Shown in pieces: positions 1 to 8,845 of a DNA stretch of 36,807 nt; the first letter of the stretch is position 1; each line of letters starts with the position of its first letter. The position numbers and the translations under genes were made by a program. The DNA comes from Acidobacteriota bacterium (lineage in GTDB: Bacteria > Acidobacteriota > Thermoanaerobaculia > Gp7-AA8): the NCBI GenBank assembly GCA_019244185.1, contig JAFATB010000003.1, positions 1 to 36,807 on the forward strand. Reading direction: 5' to 3'. Below the pieces are notes generated by a model. It saw nothing but the letters and a program-made list of their open reading frames with translations, did no database searches and was not told where the DNA came from.

Positions 1-792
1 CTTGTCGAGATCGAGATCGGCGATGACGAGTTCCGTCTTGTCGCGCGAGCCCATCGCGAGGAACTGGCCACGAGGATCGCAGAAATAGCTCTGGCCATAG
101 AACTCGCCGATATTCCACGGCGCTTCCGTCCCAACGCGGTTGATGGCGCCGATGAAATAGGTGTTGGCGACGGCGTGCGCGGGTTGTTCCAGTTTCCACA
201 GGTATTCGGAAAGGCCGGCGACGGTGGCCGACGGATTGAACACGATGTCCGCGCCGCCGAGACCGAGGGCGCGGGCGCCTTCGGGGAAATGGCGGTCGTA
301 GCAGATGTAGACGCCGACTTTGCCGTACGCCGTGTCGAAGACGGGATAGCCGAGGTTGCCGGGGCGGAAGTAGAACTTCTCCCAGAAACCGGGCGCGACG
401 TGCGGGATGTGGTTCTTGCGGTACTTGCCGAGGTACTTGCCGTCGGCGTCGATCACGGCGGCGGTGTTGTAGTAGACGCCGGTCGATTCCTCTTCATAGA
501 TCGGCACGACGATGACCATGCGGTACTTCGCCGCGTACTCCTGCATCAGCTTCGTGGTCGGCCCGTCGGGGATCTTCTCGACGGAGTCGTACCAGCGCGT
601 GTTCTGTTCGGCGCAGAAGTACGGACCGGTGAAGATCTCCTGCATGCAGAGCATCTGCACGCCTTCCTGTCCCGCCTGATCGATGTACTGCAGCGTGCGC
701 TCGAGCTGCGCGTTGCGAATGGTCTCGAGCGAGTCGGTGACGTCCGCCGCGAGCTTGGTCTGGATGAGGCCTGCCTTGACGATTCGGGACAT
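1..792 (-). CDS. Carbon-nitrogen hydrolase, beta-ureidopropionase-like (3' end outside window)
   Basis: Nitrilase-superfamily amidase, most likely the last step of reductive pyrimidine breakdown: N-carbamoyl-beta-alanine to beta-alanine, CO2 and ammonia. All 264 visible codons are open and no stop is reached before the left edge. The Glu-Lys-Cys triad can be read: E52 in MQEIFTGPYF, K126 in GKYRKNHIP and C164 in YICYDRHFPEG. The later block IGAINRVG followed by FYGQSYF is typical of the beta-ureidopropionase/N-carbamoylputrescine amidase branch. The start at 792 follows a GGAG about 8 nt upstream and lies 31 bp after the dihydropyrimidinase stop, so the two are probably cotranscribed. N-carbamoyl-D-amino-acid hydrolase or N-carbamoylputrescine amidase activity is the alternative; the neighbour favours the pyrimidine pathway. 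Confidence 0.9.
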   Translation of the reverse strand, partial: MSRIVKAGLIQTKLAADVTDSLETIRNAQLERTLQYIDQAGQEGVQMLCMQEIFTGPYFCAEQNTRWYDSVEKIPDGPTTKLMQEYAAKYRMVIVVPIYEEESTGVYYNTAAVIDADGKYLGKYRKNHIPHVAPGFWEKFYFRPGNLGYPVFDTAYGKVGVYICYDRHFPEGARALGLGGADIVFNPSATVAGLSEYLWKLEQPAHAVANTYFIGAINRVGTEAPWNIGEFYGQSYFCDPRGQFLAMGSRDKTELVIADLDLDK

Positions 793-823
793 GGGTTGGC
801 TCCTTTTCGTGGTGCGCGGGATT

Positions 824-2209
<1,386 letters not shown>

Positions 2210-2229
2210 GCACACTCCTCCGCGCAGCG

Positions 2230-3204
2230 ATGAGCCGCCATTGTACTGTCTCGATCGTGATGCCTTTCCGCGACGCGGCGGCGACGCTGCCGGAGTGCAT
2301 CGCCTCGATCGAAGCGCAGACGTTTCGCGACTTCGAAGTGGTCGCAATCGACGATCGATCGCACGATGATTCAGCCGCGCTCTGCCGCCGCGCGGGCTTC
2401 CGCGTGCTCGCCGCGAACGGTCTCGTCGACGCGCTGAACACGGGCCTCGCCGCCGCGCGCGGCACGTTCATCGCGCGCATGGACGCGGACGATGTGATGC
2501 ATCCGGAGCGGCTCGCCGCGCAGCTCGAACTCATCGAACGCGGCGGCCACGACGTCGTCGCGACGCAGGTGGAGCTCTTTCCCGACGACGCGATCGGCGC
2601 CGGCTACCGCGAGTACATCCGCTGGCAGAACGCGGTGCTCACGCCGGAAGACGTCGACGCGAATCTCTACGTCGAGTCGCCGTTCGCGCATCCGTCCGTG
2701 CTGATGCGCCGCGGCTTCGCGTACGCGAACGGCGCGTTCCCCGAGGATTACGAGCTGTGGCTGAGGCTGCACGCGGAGGGACGGTCGACGGCGAAGGTGC
2801 CGCGCGTGCTGCTGCGCTGGCGCGAGAGCGCAACGCGCGCGTCGCGCACCGATCCTCGCTACGCACGTGCGGCGTTCGATCGCCTCCGCGCGCGCTACCT
2901 CGCGCGCGATCCGCGCGTCGCGAACGCGCAACGCATCGTGATCTGGGGCGCGGGCCAACTCTCGCGCCGCCGCGTGCGTTTGCTCGTCGACCAAGGCATC
3001 CGCTTCGATGCGTGGGTCGACATCGATCCGCGCAAGATCGGCCGGCAGCTCTGGGGCATTCCGATCCATCCGCACGACTGGCTCGCGGAACAGCGCACGT
3101 TCGTGCTCATCTATGTGACGAACCATCACGCGCGCGACTGGATCAGCGAGACGCTTACCGGCTGGGGCTATCGCATCGGACACGACTTTCTCGCCGTCGG
3201 CTGA
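2230..3204 (+). CDS. Family 2 glycosyltransferase with C-terminal Rossmann-like domain
   Basis: GT-A fold glycosyltransferase, 324 residues. The N-terminus (VSIVMPFRDAAATLPECIAS, then an IDD strand end) is the GT2 nucleotide-sugar site, and RMDADDVMHPERL carries the DxD metal motif. A PEDYELWLRL segment fits the acceptor/catalytic-base region. From about residue 235 a separate alpha/beta segment begins (RIVIWGAGQLSRRRVRLL, later FVLIYVTN). It resembles the nucleotide-binding fold found at the end of some sugar-modifying enzymes. The acceptor is unknown. No Shine-Dalgarno precedes the ATG and only 20 bp separate it from the divergent dihydropyrimidinase, so its promoter must lie within that gene or the transcript may be leaderless. 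The chorismatase-family gene starts 12 nt after its stop. Confidence 0.88.
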   Translation: MSRHCTVSIVMPFRDAAATLPECIASIEAQTFRDFEVVAIDDRSHDDSAALCRRAGFRVLAANGLVDALNTGLAAARGTFIARMDADDVMHPERLAAQLELIERGGHDVVATQVELFPDDAIGAGYREYIRWQNAVLTPEDVDANLYVESPFAHPSVLMRRGFAYANGAFPEDYELWLRLHAEGRSTAKVPRVLLRWRESATRASRTDPRYARAAFDRLRARYLARDPRVANAQRIVIWGAGQLSRRRVRLLVDQGIRFDAWVDIDPRKIGRQLWGIPIHPHDWLAEQRTFVLIYVTNHHARDWISETLTGWGYRIGHDFLAVG

Positions 3205-3216
3205 TAAGGTGTCGCC

Positions 3217-4089
3217 GTGCGCCCCTCGGTCCTGGACGCGATTCTCCCCGTTTACGTCTCTGCCGCGCGCCCGCCGCGCGACGCGCGCCTCGTGTCGTTC
3301 GGCGAACGCGTCGAAGGCAGCGTGCACGTGCCGCTGCGCCAGCTCGGCCGCGAGCCGCTCGTCGAAGCGTGGCGCCTCGACGACGACGTGCTCTTCGGCT
3401 CGATGAGCGTCGAGCAGGAGACGCAGCCGCTCGCGCAGATCGCGCACGACGTCTACGCGCGCCTCATCGCCGATGTGCGCGCCGCGGGGCATCCGTACTT
3501 TCTGCGGATGTGGAACCACGTCGGCGCCATCAACGAGCTTGATGAAGGTCGCGAGCGCTATCAGCTCTTCTGCGCCGGACGCCACGACGCGTTCGTCGAG
3601 GCCGGCTATCACCACGACGTCGATCTGCCCGCGGCGAGCGCGGTCGGCACGCACGGCCACGGCCTCGTCGTCTACTTCCTCGCCTCGCGCGAGCCGGGCG
3701 TGCAGGTCGAGAATCCGCGGCAGGTCGCCGCCTACGACTATCCGCCGCAGTACGGTCCGAAGAGTCCGTCGTTCTCGCGCGCGACGATCTGGCGCGACAC
3801 GATCTTCGTCTCCGGCACGTCGAGCGTCGTCGGCCACGCGACCGTGCATGCGGACGTCGGCGCGCAGCTCGACGAAACGCTGCGCAACATCGAGACGGTG
3901 CTGCGCCGCGCGACGCCGAACGGCGGCCTCGCCAACATTGCCGCGGCGAAGACGTACATCCGCCGCGCCGCCGACTCCGAGCTCATCGCCCGCCGCCTCG
4001 AAGGCGTGTTCCCCAGTCACCTGCTCGTCGAAGCCGACATCTGCCGCGCCGATCTCCTCCTCGAGATCGAGGCGGTCGCCCGCGTCTGA
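3217..4089 (+). CDS. Chorismatase family protein (FkbO/Hyg5/XanB2-like)
   Basis: Probable chorismate-hydrolysing enzyme of the FkbO/Hyg5/XanB2 family, which makes dihydroxycyclohexadienoate or 3-/4-hydroxybenzoate from chorismate. Diagnostic blocks are visible: LRMWNHVGAIN (96-106), GRERYQLFCAGR (111-122), the run from ENPRQ to SFSRA (165-189, includes YDYPPQYGPKSPSF) and EADICR (272-277), whose Cys sits in the active-site region of this family. At 290 residues it is somewhat shorter than the roughly 330-345 usual, the loss being at the N-terminus. The GTG start is supported by AAGG 7 nt upstream. Its TGA shares one base with the ATG of the threonine aldolase, so the two are translationally coupled. 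The product type cannot be assigned from sequence alone. Confidence 0.82.
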   Translation: MRPSVLDAILPVYVSAARPPRDARLVSFGERVEGSVHVPLRQLGREPLVEAWRLDDDVLFGSMSVEQETQPLAQIAHDVYARLIADVRAAGHPYFLRMWNHVGAINELDEGRERYQLFCAGRHDAFVEAGYHHDVDLPAASAVGTHGHGLVVYFLASREPGVQVENPRQVAAYDYPPQYGPKSPSFSRATIWRDTIFVSGTSSVVGHATVHADVGAQLDETLRNIETVLRRATPNGGLANIAAAKTYIRRAADSELIARRLEGVFPSHLLVEADICRADLLLEIEAVARV

Positions 4090-5078
4090 TGCTCGACTTC
4101 CGGTCCGACAACACGCACGGCGCTTCTCTCGAAATCCTCGACGCGCTCGCGCGCGCGAACGGCGGCAGCGTGACGTCGTACGGCGGCGACGCGATCACCG
4201 CGCGCCTCCGCGATCGCGTCCGCGAGCTCTTCGAAACGGACTGCGAGATCTACCCCGTGCTCACCGGCACCGCCGGCAATTCGCTCGCGATCGCGTCGAT
4301 GACGCGTCCCGGCGACACGGTGCTCTGCCACGCCGACGCGCACGTCGTCCGCGATGAAGACGGCGCCCCGCAGTTTTTCAGCGGCGCGCAACTCGCCCCG
4401 ATTTCCGGCGCCCGCGGCAAGCTCCACCGCGACGATCTCCCGTCCGGCGCCGCCTGCCTCAGCCTCACGAACGCAACCGAAGCCGGCACGGTCTACACGC
4501 CGGACGAGCTCCGCGCGCTCACCCGCGACGCGAACCATCGCGTGCACGTCGACGGCGCCCGCTTCGCGAACGCGCTCGTCTCGCTCGGCTGCACGCCCGC
4601 CGATCTCACCTGGCGCTCCGGCATCGACGTCCTGGTCCTCGGCGGCACGAAGAACGGTCTCCTCGCCGCGGAACTGCTCGTCGTCTTCCGCAAGAATCTC
4701 GACCTCACGACGCGCATCCACCGCGGCGGCCACCGCGTCTCGAAGATGCGCTTCGTCTCCGCCCAACTCGAGGCGTACCTCTCCGACGATCTGTGGCTCC
4801 GCAACGCCCGACACGCCAACGTCGCCGCACAAAAAATCGCGAACGGCATTCGCGACGTCGTCGAACTCGTGCAACCCGTCGAAGCAAACGTGCTGTTCGT
4901 CCGCCTGCCGCAACGTCCGAAGGATGTCCTGCTCTACGACTGGCCGATCTACGGCTCCGACGTGTACCGGGTCGTCACCGGCTGGAGCACGACGGACGCG
5001 GACGTGCAGGCGTTGATTGAAACGCTGACGAGGAGCGCCTCCGGCGGGCCGGCGCGGCCGGCAGCGCTGAGGGCCTAG
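4089..5078 (+). CDS. ltaE: Low-specificity L-threonine aldolase
   Basis: PLP enzyme of the beta-eliminating lyase/threonine aldolase family, splitting L-threonine or allo-threonine to glycine and acetaldehyde. It opens with the typical LDFRSDNT, has the cofactor aspartate in HVDGARFANA (D155) and the Schiff-base lysine in LGGTKNGLLAAE (K188). The ATG overlaps the chorismatase stop by one base. The family fold ends near residue 314; the last 15 codons (RSASGGPARPAALRA) and the TAG stop lie inside the left arm of a large inverted repeat, so the native C-terminus was apparently rewritten by that element. Whether this enzyme serves glycine/threonine metabolism or a biosynthetic step together with the chorismatase and glycosyltransferase is open. 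Confidence 0.92.
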   Translation: MLDFRSDNTHGASLEILDALARANGGSVTSYGGDAITARLRDRVRELFETDCEIYPVLTGTAGNSLAIASMTRPGDTVLCHADAHVVRDEDGAPQFFSGAQLAPISGARGKLHRDDLPSGAACLSLTNATEAGTVYTPDELRALTRDANHRVHVDGARFANALVSLGCTPADLTWRSGIDVLVLGGTKNGLLAAELLVVFRKNLDLTTRIHRGGHRVSKMRFVSAQLEAYLSDDLWLRNARHANVAAQKIANGIRDVVELVQPVEANVLFVRLPQRPKDVLLYDWPIYGSDVYRVVTGWSTTDADVQALIETLTRSASGGPARPAALRA

Positions 5079-5147
5079 CCAGTACGCACGTGCGTCTAGG
5101 CTAGGCCCTCAGCGCCGCCGGCCGCGCCGGCCCGCCGGAGGCGCTCC
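5032..5147. repeat. 116-bp near-perfect inverted repeat with nested palindromic loop
   Basis: Left arm 5032-5080 and right arm 5099-5147 are reverse complements over 49 bp with one mismatch (an A in GGCAGCGC against a G in the partner). The 18-nt loop itself contains the perfect 12-bp palindrome ACGCACGTGCGT (5084-5095). The left arm supplies the last codons and the stop of the threonine aldolase. There is no T-tract, so it is not a standard terminator, although such a stem would stop or protect transcripts. It looks like a mobile palindromic unit (REP/BIME or small MITE type). No second copy was seen in this window. Confidence 0.9.
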
Positions 5148-5169
5148 CGGTCGTCACCCTCACGCAAGC

Positions 5170-5802
5170 TCAATATTTCCCGCCGCACTCCGGACAGAAC
5201 TTCGGCGAGCCTTCGGCTTCGTGGCCGCAGTCGTTGCAGGTCTTCTTCGCGCTCAGCGTCGTTCCGCATTCCTGGCAGAACTTCCCGCCTTGTGTTTTCG
5301 CGCCGCAGTGCGGGCATACCGCGCCGCTGACGGTGCGGATGTCGCGTTGCTTCGTCCAGTCGACGGTGCGGGCCTTCTCGTGGATCTGTTCGCGCGCGGC
5401 TTCGGCCTGGGCGGCGGCCATCTCCTCATCGAGATCGGGCGCGCAGTTCTCGCAGAGGCCGGCCTTCTTGTTCCAGCAGATCGGCTCGCAGACCCAGTTG
5501 CCGCAGCGCGTGCACTGCTTGAATGTCGGCGCGATTTCCTTGACCGCGTTCTTGAGCGCCGAATCGTGGGCGGGACCGCCGACGGCGCGTTGGACTTCGT
5601 AGGCGCTGTCGGCCACGCCGCTGAACATGCCGCCGAGGAAACCGCTGGCGACGCGGGCGGCCGAGCCGAGCATCCCGATCTTGGAAGTCTCGAACGACGA
5701 CATGTACCCGTTGTGGCACTTCTCGCAATAGAACTTGAACTGATACCCGCGGTCGGTCGAGAGGTCTTCGTAGTTGCCGGTGAACGGAATGGCTGGAGGC
5801 AT
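5170..5802 (-). CDS. Multi-zinc-ribbon protein of unknown function
   Basis: A 210-residue cytoplasmic protein rich in paired cysteines: CEKC near residue 27, CTRCGNWVCEPICW around 100, CENC around 120, then four clustered ribbons at the C-terminus (CPHCG, CQECG, CNDCG, CPECG). This fits several rubredoxin-like or double zinc-ribbon knuckles. Between the first and second sets is a Gly/Ala-rich stretch (about residues 45-80) that may be a weakly amphipathic helix. The start at 5802 has GGAG about 8 nt upstream. It is divergent from the membrane protein, 54 bp apart. Function unknown; such ribbons mediate nucleic-acid or protein contacts. Confidence 0.8.
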   Translation of the reverse strand: MPPAIPFTGNYEDLSTDRGYQFKFYCEKCHNGYMSSFETSKIGMLGSAARVASGFLGGMFSGVADSAYEVQRAVGGPAHDSALKNAVKEIAPTFKQCTRCGNWVCEPICWNKKAGLCENCAPDLDEEMAAAQAEAAREQIHEKARTVDWTKQRDIRTVSGAVCPHCGAKTQGGKFCQECGTTLSAKKTCNDCGHEAEGSPKFCPECGGKY

Positions 5803-5856
5803 GGGAGTTTCTCCGGATCGTGTGATGAACGGCTGACGAATTATCATCGCCCGCGC

Positions 5857-7785
5857 ATGAGCAGGCAACACGTGAGCGCGGCGCTCGTCTTCGCGGCGCT
5901 GTCGATCGCGATGACCTGGCCGCTGCTCCCGAACCTCGGCACCGCCGTTTCGGATCCCGGCGATCCGTACATCAACACCTGGATCCTCGACTGGGATTGG
6001 TGGGCGACGCTGCATCAGCCGCTGACGCTCTTCGATGCGAACGCGTTGTATCCGGCCAGGCTCACGCTCGCGTTCAGCGAGCACTTGTACGGGATTGCGT
6101 TGCTGCTCTTTCCGCTGCGGGTGATCGGCGTGCCGCCGCTCGCGGCGCACAACGTGGCGATGTTGATGGGGTTCGGGTTCTGCGGCTTCGCGATGTATTT
6201 GCTCGCGTGGCGGCTGACGCGATCGTGGGCGGCGGCGGTGGCGGCGGGTGTCTTCTACGCGTTCGTCCCGTTCCGGTTCACGCATCTGCCGCACGTGCAG
6301 CACGTGTGGGGCGGCTGGTTGCCGCTGATGCTGCTCATGCTGTTGCTGTACGCGGCCGAGCCGGCGCGGCGGTATGCGATCGCGTTCGCGGTGATGTTCG
6401 CGCTGAACGGCCTCACGAACGTGCACTACTTGTTCTTCGGCGCGTTCGCGTGCGGCGTCACGGCGGTGCTGGTGGTGCCGAAGCGCGCGTGGCGTGAGCT
6501 TGCGATCGCGACAGCGTGCGCGTGCGCGGTGCTCGTGCCGTTCCTCGTGCCGTATGCGCTGGCCGCGAAGCAGTACGGCTTGCAGCGGACGTGGGAGGAG
6601 ACGTGGGGCTACTCCGCGTACGCGAGCGACTGGATTGCGGCGTGGGTGGCGCAGCCGGAGCGGCGGCTGTATCCCGGCGCGCTCGCGCTGATCGTCGCGG
6701 CGCTCGCATTGATCGTCGCGCGACGCGAGCGGCCGAAGCTGCTCCTCGGATTGTTGTGGATCGCCATCGGCTTCTGCGGCTCGCTCGGACTGCACTTCGA
6801 GTTTCATCGATTCCTGTTCGGCGCGGTGCCGGGATTCCGCGCGATCCGCGTGCCGGCGCGCTGGGCCGTCATCGCGTACGTCGGGCTCGCGATCCTGATC
6901 GCGCTCTTCACCGCGGTCGTCGAGCGGAAGCATCGCCGGGCGGCGCTGCTCGTGCCGCTCGCGTTCACGATCGCGCTGTGGCAGGCGCCGATTCGCTGGT
7001 ACCTGGCGGCGCCCGCGGCGCCGGTGTACGCGTGGCTCGCGCAGGGACCGCGCACGCCGATCATCGAGCTGCCGATCGAGGCGGAGAACAGCGAGTATCG
7101 CGCGTATCTCCACGCGACGGTGCATCACCGCCCGATGGTCAACGGCATCCCCGTGCTGCCGGAGCGCGCGTCGCTTGCCGCGAAGTTCAATCCGGCGGTT
7201 GCCGACGATTTCGTCGACGCGCTGCATGCGATCGCCGTCGACCTCATCGTCGTGCACGCCGACCTCCTCGGCGCGCGCGCCGAGGAGATCCGCGCGTGGC
7301 TGCGGCGCGAGCTCGCACGCGGACGTCTCGCGTACGTCGCCGACTTCGACACGTCGATCGACGGCGACTGGGTCTTTCGTGTCGCGCCGCGCACGCGCGC
7401 CGCGAATCCGCCGCGGCTCGAGTCGTTCCTGCGCGGCGAGCCGCGCTGCGGCGCGTCGATGATGGGCGCGCTCGACGTGCCTTCGCCGGGAACCGCATTC
7501 CGCTACGACGGCATGTTCTCGGGATGGGCGATCTCGCCGTACGGCATTCGCAGCGTCGACATCTACCTCGAGAATCGCCGCGTGCACTACGCCGCGCACC
7601 TTGGACGCGACGCGGGGCTCGACGCGCGTTGCCCCGGTGATGAGCGCTACGCGCGCAAGCGCTTCGTGCTCGTGCTTCCCGCGCGACCCGCGGCCGTGCG
7701 GCGCGACACCGACGTCCAGGTCGACATCACCGACGAGCGTGGCGTCACGACGTCGCTCGAAGACCGCTGGCTTCGGTGGGAATGA
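5857..7785 (+). CDS. Polytopic membrane protein, GT-C-like
   Basis: A 642-residue integral membrane protein with roughly ten hydrophobic helices over the first 400 residues and a soluble C-terminal third. After the first helix comes an acidic loop (SDPGDPYINTW), the position where GT-C lipid-linked-sugar glycosyltransferases carry their catalytic acid. The pattern of alternating short loops also resembles that fold. The soluble part begins near residue 395 (TPIIELPIEAENSEYR) and matches the domain following the helices in YfhO/GT39-like proteins. The activity (sugar or lipid transfer) is inferred from architecture only. No clear Shine-Dalgarno was seen. It faces the zinc-ribbon gene with a 54-bp shared promoter region. 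Confidence 0.78.
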   Translation: MSRQHVSAALVFAALSIAMTWPLLPNLGTAVSDPGDPYINTWILDWDWWATLHQPLTLFDANALYPARLTLAFSEHLYGIALLLFPLRVIGVPPLAAHNVAMLMGFGFCGFAMYLLAWRLTRSWAAAVAAGVFYAFVPFRFTHLPHVQHVWGGWLPLMLLMLLLYAAEPARRYAIAFAVMFALNGLTNVHYLFFGAFACGVTAVLVVPKRAWRELAIATACACAVLVPFLVPYALAAKQYGLQRTWEETWGYSAYASDWIAAWVAQPERRLYPGALALIVAALALIVARRERPKLLLGLLWIAIGFCGSLGLHFEFHRFLFGAVPGFRAIRVPARWAVIAYVGLAILIALFTAVVERKHRRAALLVPLAFTIALWQAPIRWYLAAPAAPVYAWLAQGPRTPIIELPIEAENSEYRAYLHATVHHRPMVNGIPVLPERASLAAKFNPAVADDFVDALHAIAVDLIVVHADLLGARAEEIRAWLRRELARGRLAYVADFDTSIDGDWVFRVAPRTRAANPPRLESFLRGEPRCGASMMGALDVPSPGTAFRYDGMFSGWAISPYGIRSVDIYLENRRVHYAAHLGRDAGLDARCPGDERYARKRFVLVLPARPAAVRRDTDVQVDITDERGVTTSLEDRWLRWE

Positions 7786-7832
7786 CGTTCTGCTAGCATC
7801 CGCCGCGAAGACGCAACCCTTAAGGAGGAACC

Positions 7833-8468
7833 ATGCGGAAATTGATTTCGCTGCTGCTCGTGGCCTTCGCCGCGACGAGCGCGCTTGCGCAGGTGCGCAC
7901 GCCGCGCCCGAGCCCGTCGGCGACGCTGACCCAGACCGTCGGCCTCACCGACATCACCATCAAGTACAGCCGTCCCGGCGTGAAGGGACGCACGATCTGG
8001 GGCGGACTCGTGCCGTACGACAAGGTTTGGCGTACCGGTGCGAACGAGGCCACGACCATCGCGTTCAGCGACGACGTCCTCGTCAACGGCAACAAGCTCG
8101 CGAAGGGCACGTACGCGATCGAGACCATCCCCGGCCAGGATCAGTGGACGTTGATCTTCAACCGCGTCGCCGATCAGTGGGGCGCGTTCCAGTACGACGC
8201 GACGAAGGACGCGCTGCGCATTCAGGCCAGGCCGCAGACGGCCGACTATCGCGAGTGGCTGACGTTCGAGATCCCGGAGATGACCACCGACACGGCCACG
8301 GTCGTGCTGCGCTGGGAGAAGCTTGCGCTGCCGTTCACGATCGACACGCAGTCGACCGAGAAGACGTGCGTGCTCTCAAGAACGCGATGCAGCCCGACTG
8401 GCGCACGCCGTATCAGGCGGCGAGCTTCGCCTTCGACAACAAGGGCGCCGCCAGCGACGCGGAACTGA
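7833..8468 (+). CDS. Secreted DUF2911 protein, N-terminal part before a frameshift
   Basis: Begins with a Sec signal peptide (MRKLISLLLVAFAATSALAQ) and continues with a DUF2911 domain: ITIKYSRPGVKGRTIWGGLVPYDKVWRTGANEAT, then the beta-strand repeat region up to about residue 175. The ATG has a near-perfect Shine-Dalgarno (TAAGGAGG, 7821-7828), and an extended -10-like TGCTAGCAT lies at 7791-7799. After STEKT (about residue 178) the frame leaves the family and runs into an Arg/Ser-rich tail to the stop at 8468. The true C-terminal half continues in another frame (next entry). The family is periplasmic and its molecular function is unknown. Confidence 0.85.
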   Translation: MRKLISLLLVAFAATSALAQVRTPRPSPSATLTQTVGLTDITIKYSRPGVKGRTIWGGLVPYDKVWRTGANEATTIAFSDDVLVNGNKLAKGTYAIETIPGQDQWTLIFNRVADQWGAFQYDATKDALRIQARPQTADYREWLTFEIPEMTTDTATVVLRWEKLALPFTIDTQSTEKTCVLSRTRCSPTGARRIRRRASPSTTRAPPATRN

Positions 8469-8662
8469 ACGCGTGGCTCGACCAGTCGCTGAAGGTGAAC
8501 CAGAACACGAACAACCTCTGGCTCAAGGCGCGCCTCGCGCAGCGCGGCGGCAACCTCGCCGACGCGGTGCGCTACGGCGAGATGGCCGTCGCCGCCGCGA
8601 CGCCGGCGCAGACCGATCTCGCCAACGAGATCCGCAAGACGCTCGACAGCTGGAAGAAGTAA
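8366..8662 (+). pseudogene. Frameshifted C-terminal half of the DUF2911 protein
   Basis: In the frame one base earlier than the N-terminal part, codons from 8366 read VRALKNAMQPDWRTPYQAAS and end with LANEIRKTLDSWKK at the stop 8660-8662. This helical region (PYQAASFAFDN, AWLDQSLKVN, NLWLKARLAQRGGNLADAVRYGEMA) is what follows DUF2911 in intact homologues. A single missing base around 8364-8372 explains the break. No slippery heptamer or homopolymer is present, so programmed frameshifting is unlikely. A sequencing or assembly error or a recent mutation are the plausible causes; the good preservation of both halves argues for either of these over an old pseudogene. Confidence 0.8.
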
Positions 8663-8845
8663 AGACGTTGACCACCGTCCGGACGGGGCCGCGCGCGCGG
8701 TTCCGTCCGTTCCTTGCGGACCAGCCCGCCACCTCCGCAGAAATGCATTGACGTCCATGCTTCGCGACGCCTAACGTGACGCTCGCCCACACTGACCGAG
8801 CTCACCGCAGCGGCGTGCGATGCGCCGCACCTGAGGAGGCGTTCA

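Noticed and set aside
3217..5078. Aryl-polyene or polyketide cluster around the chorismatase
   Set aside because: No ketosynthase, acyl carrier or adenylation genes lie within the window.
5221..5856. Upstream extension of the membrane protein frame
   Set aside because: It is antisense to the zinc-ribbon gene; the ATG at 5857 begins the first membrane helix region.
8360..8380. Programmed -1 frameshift in the DUF2911 gene
   Set aside because: No slippery heptamer or following stem seen; family members are read in a single frame.
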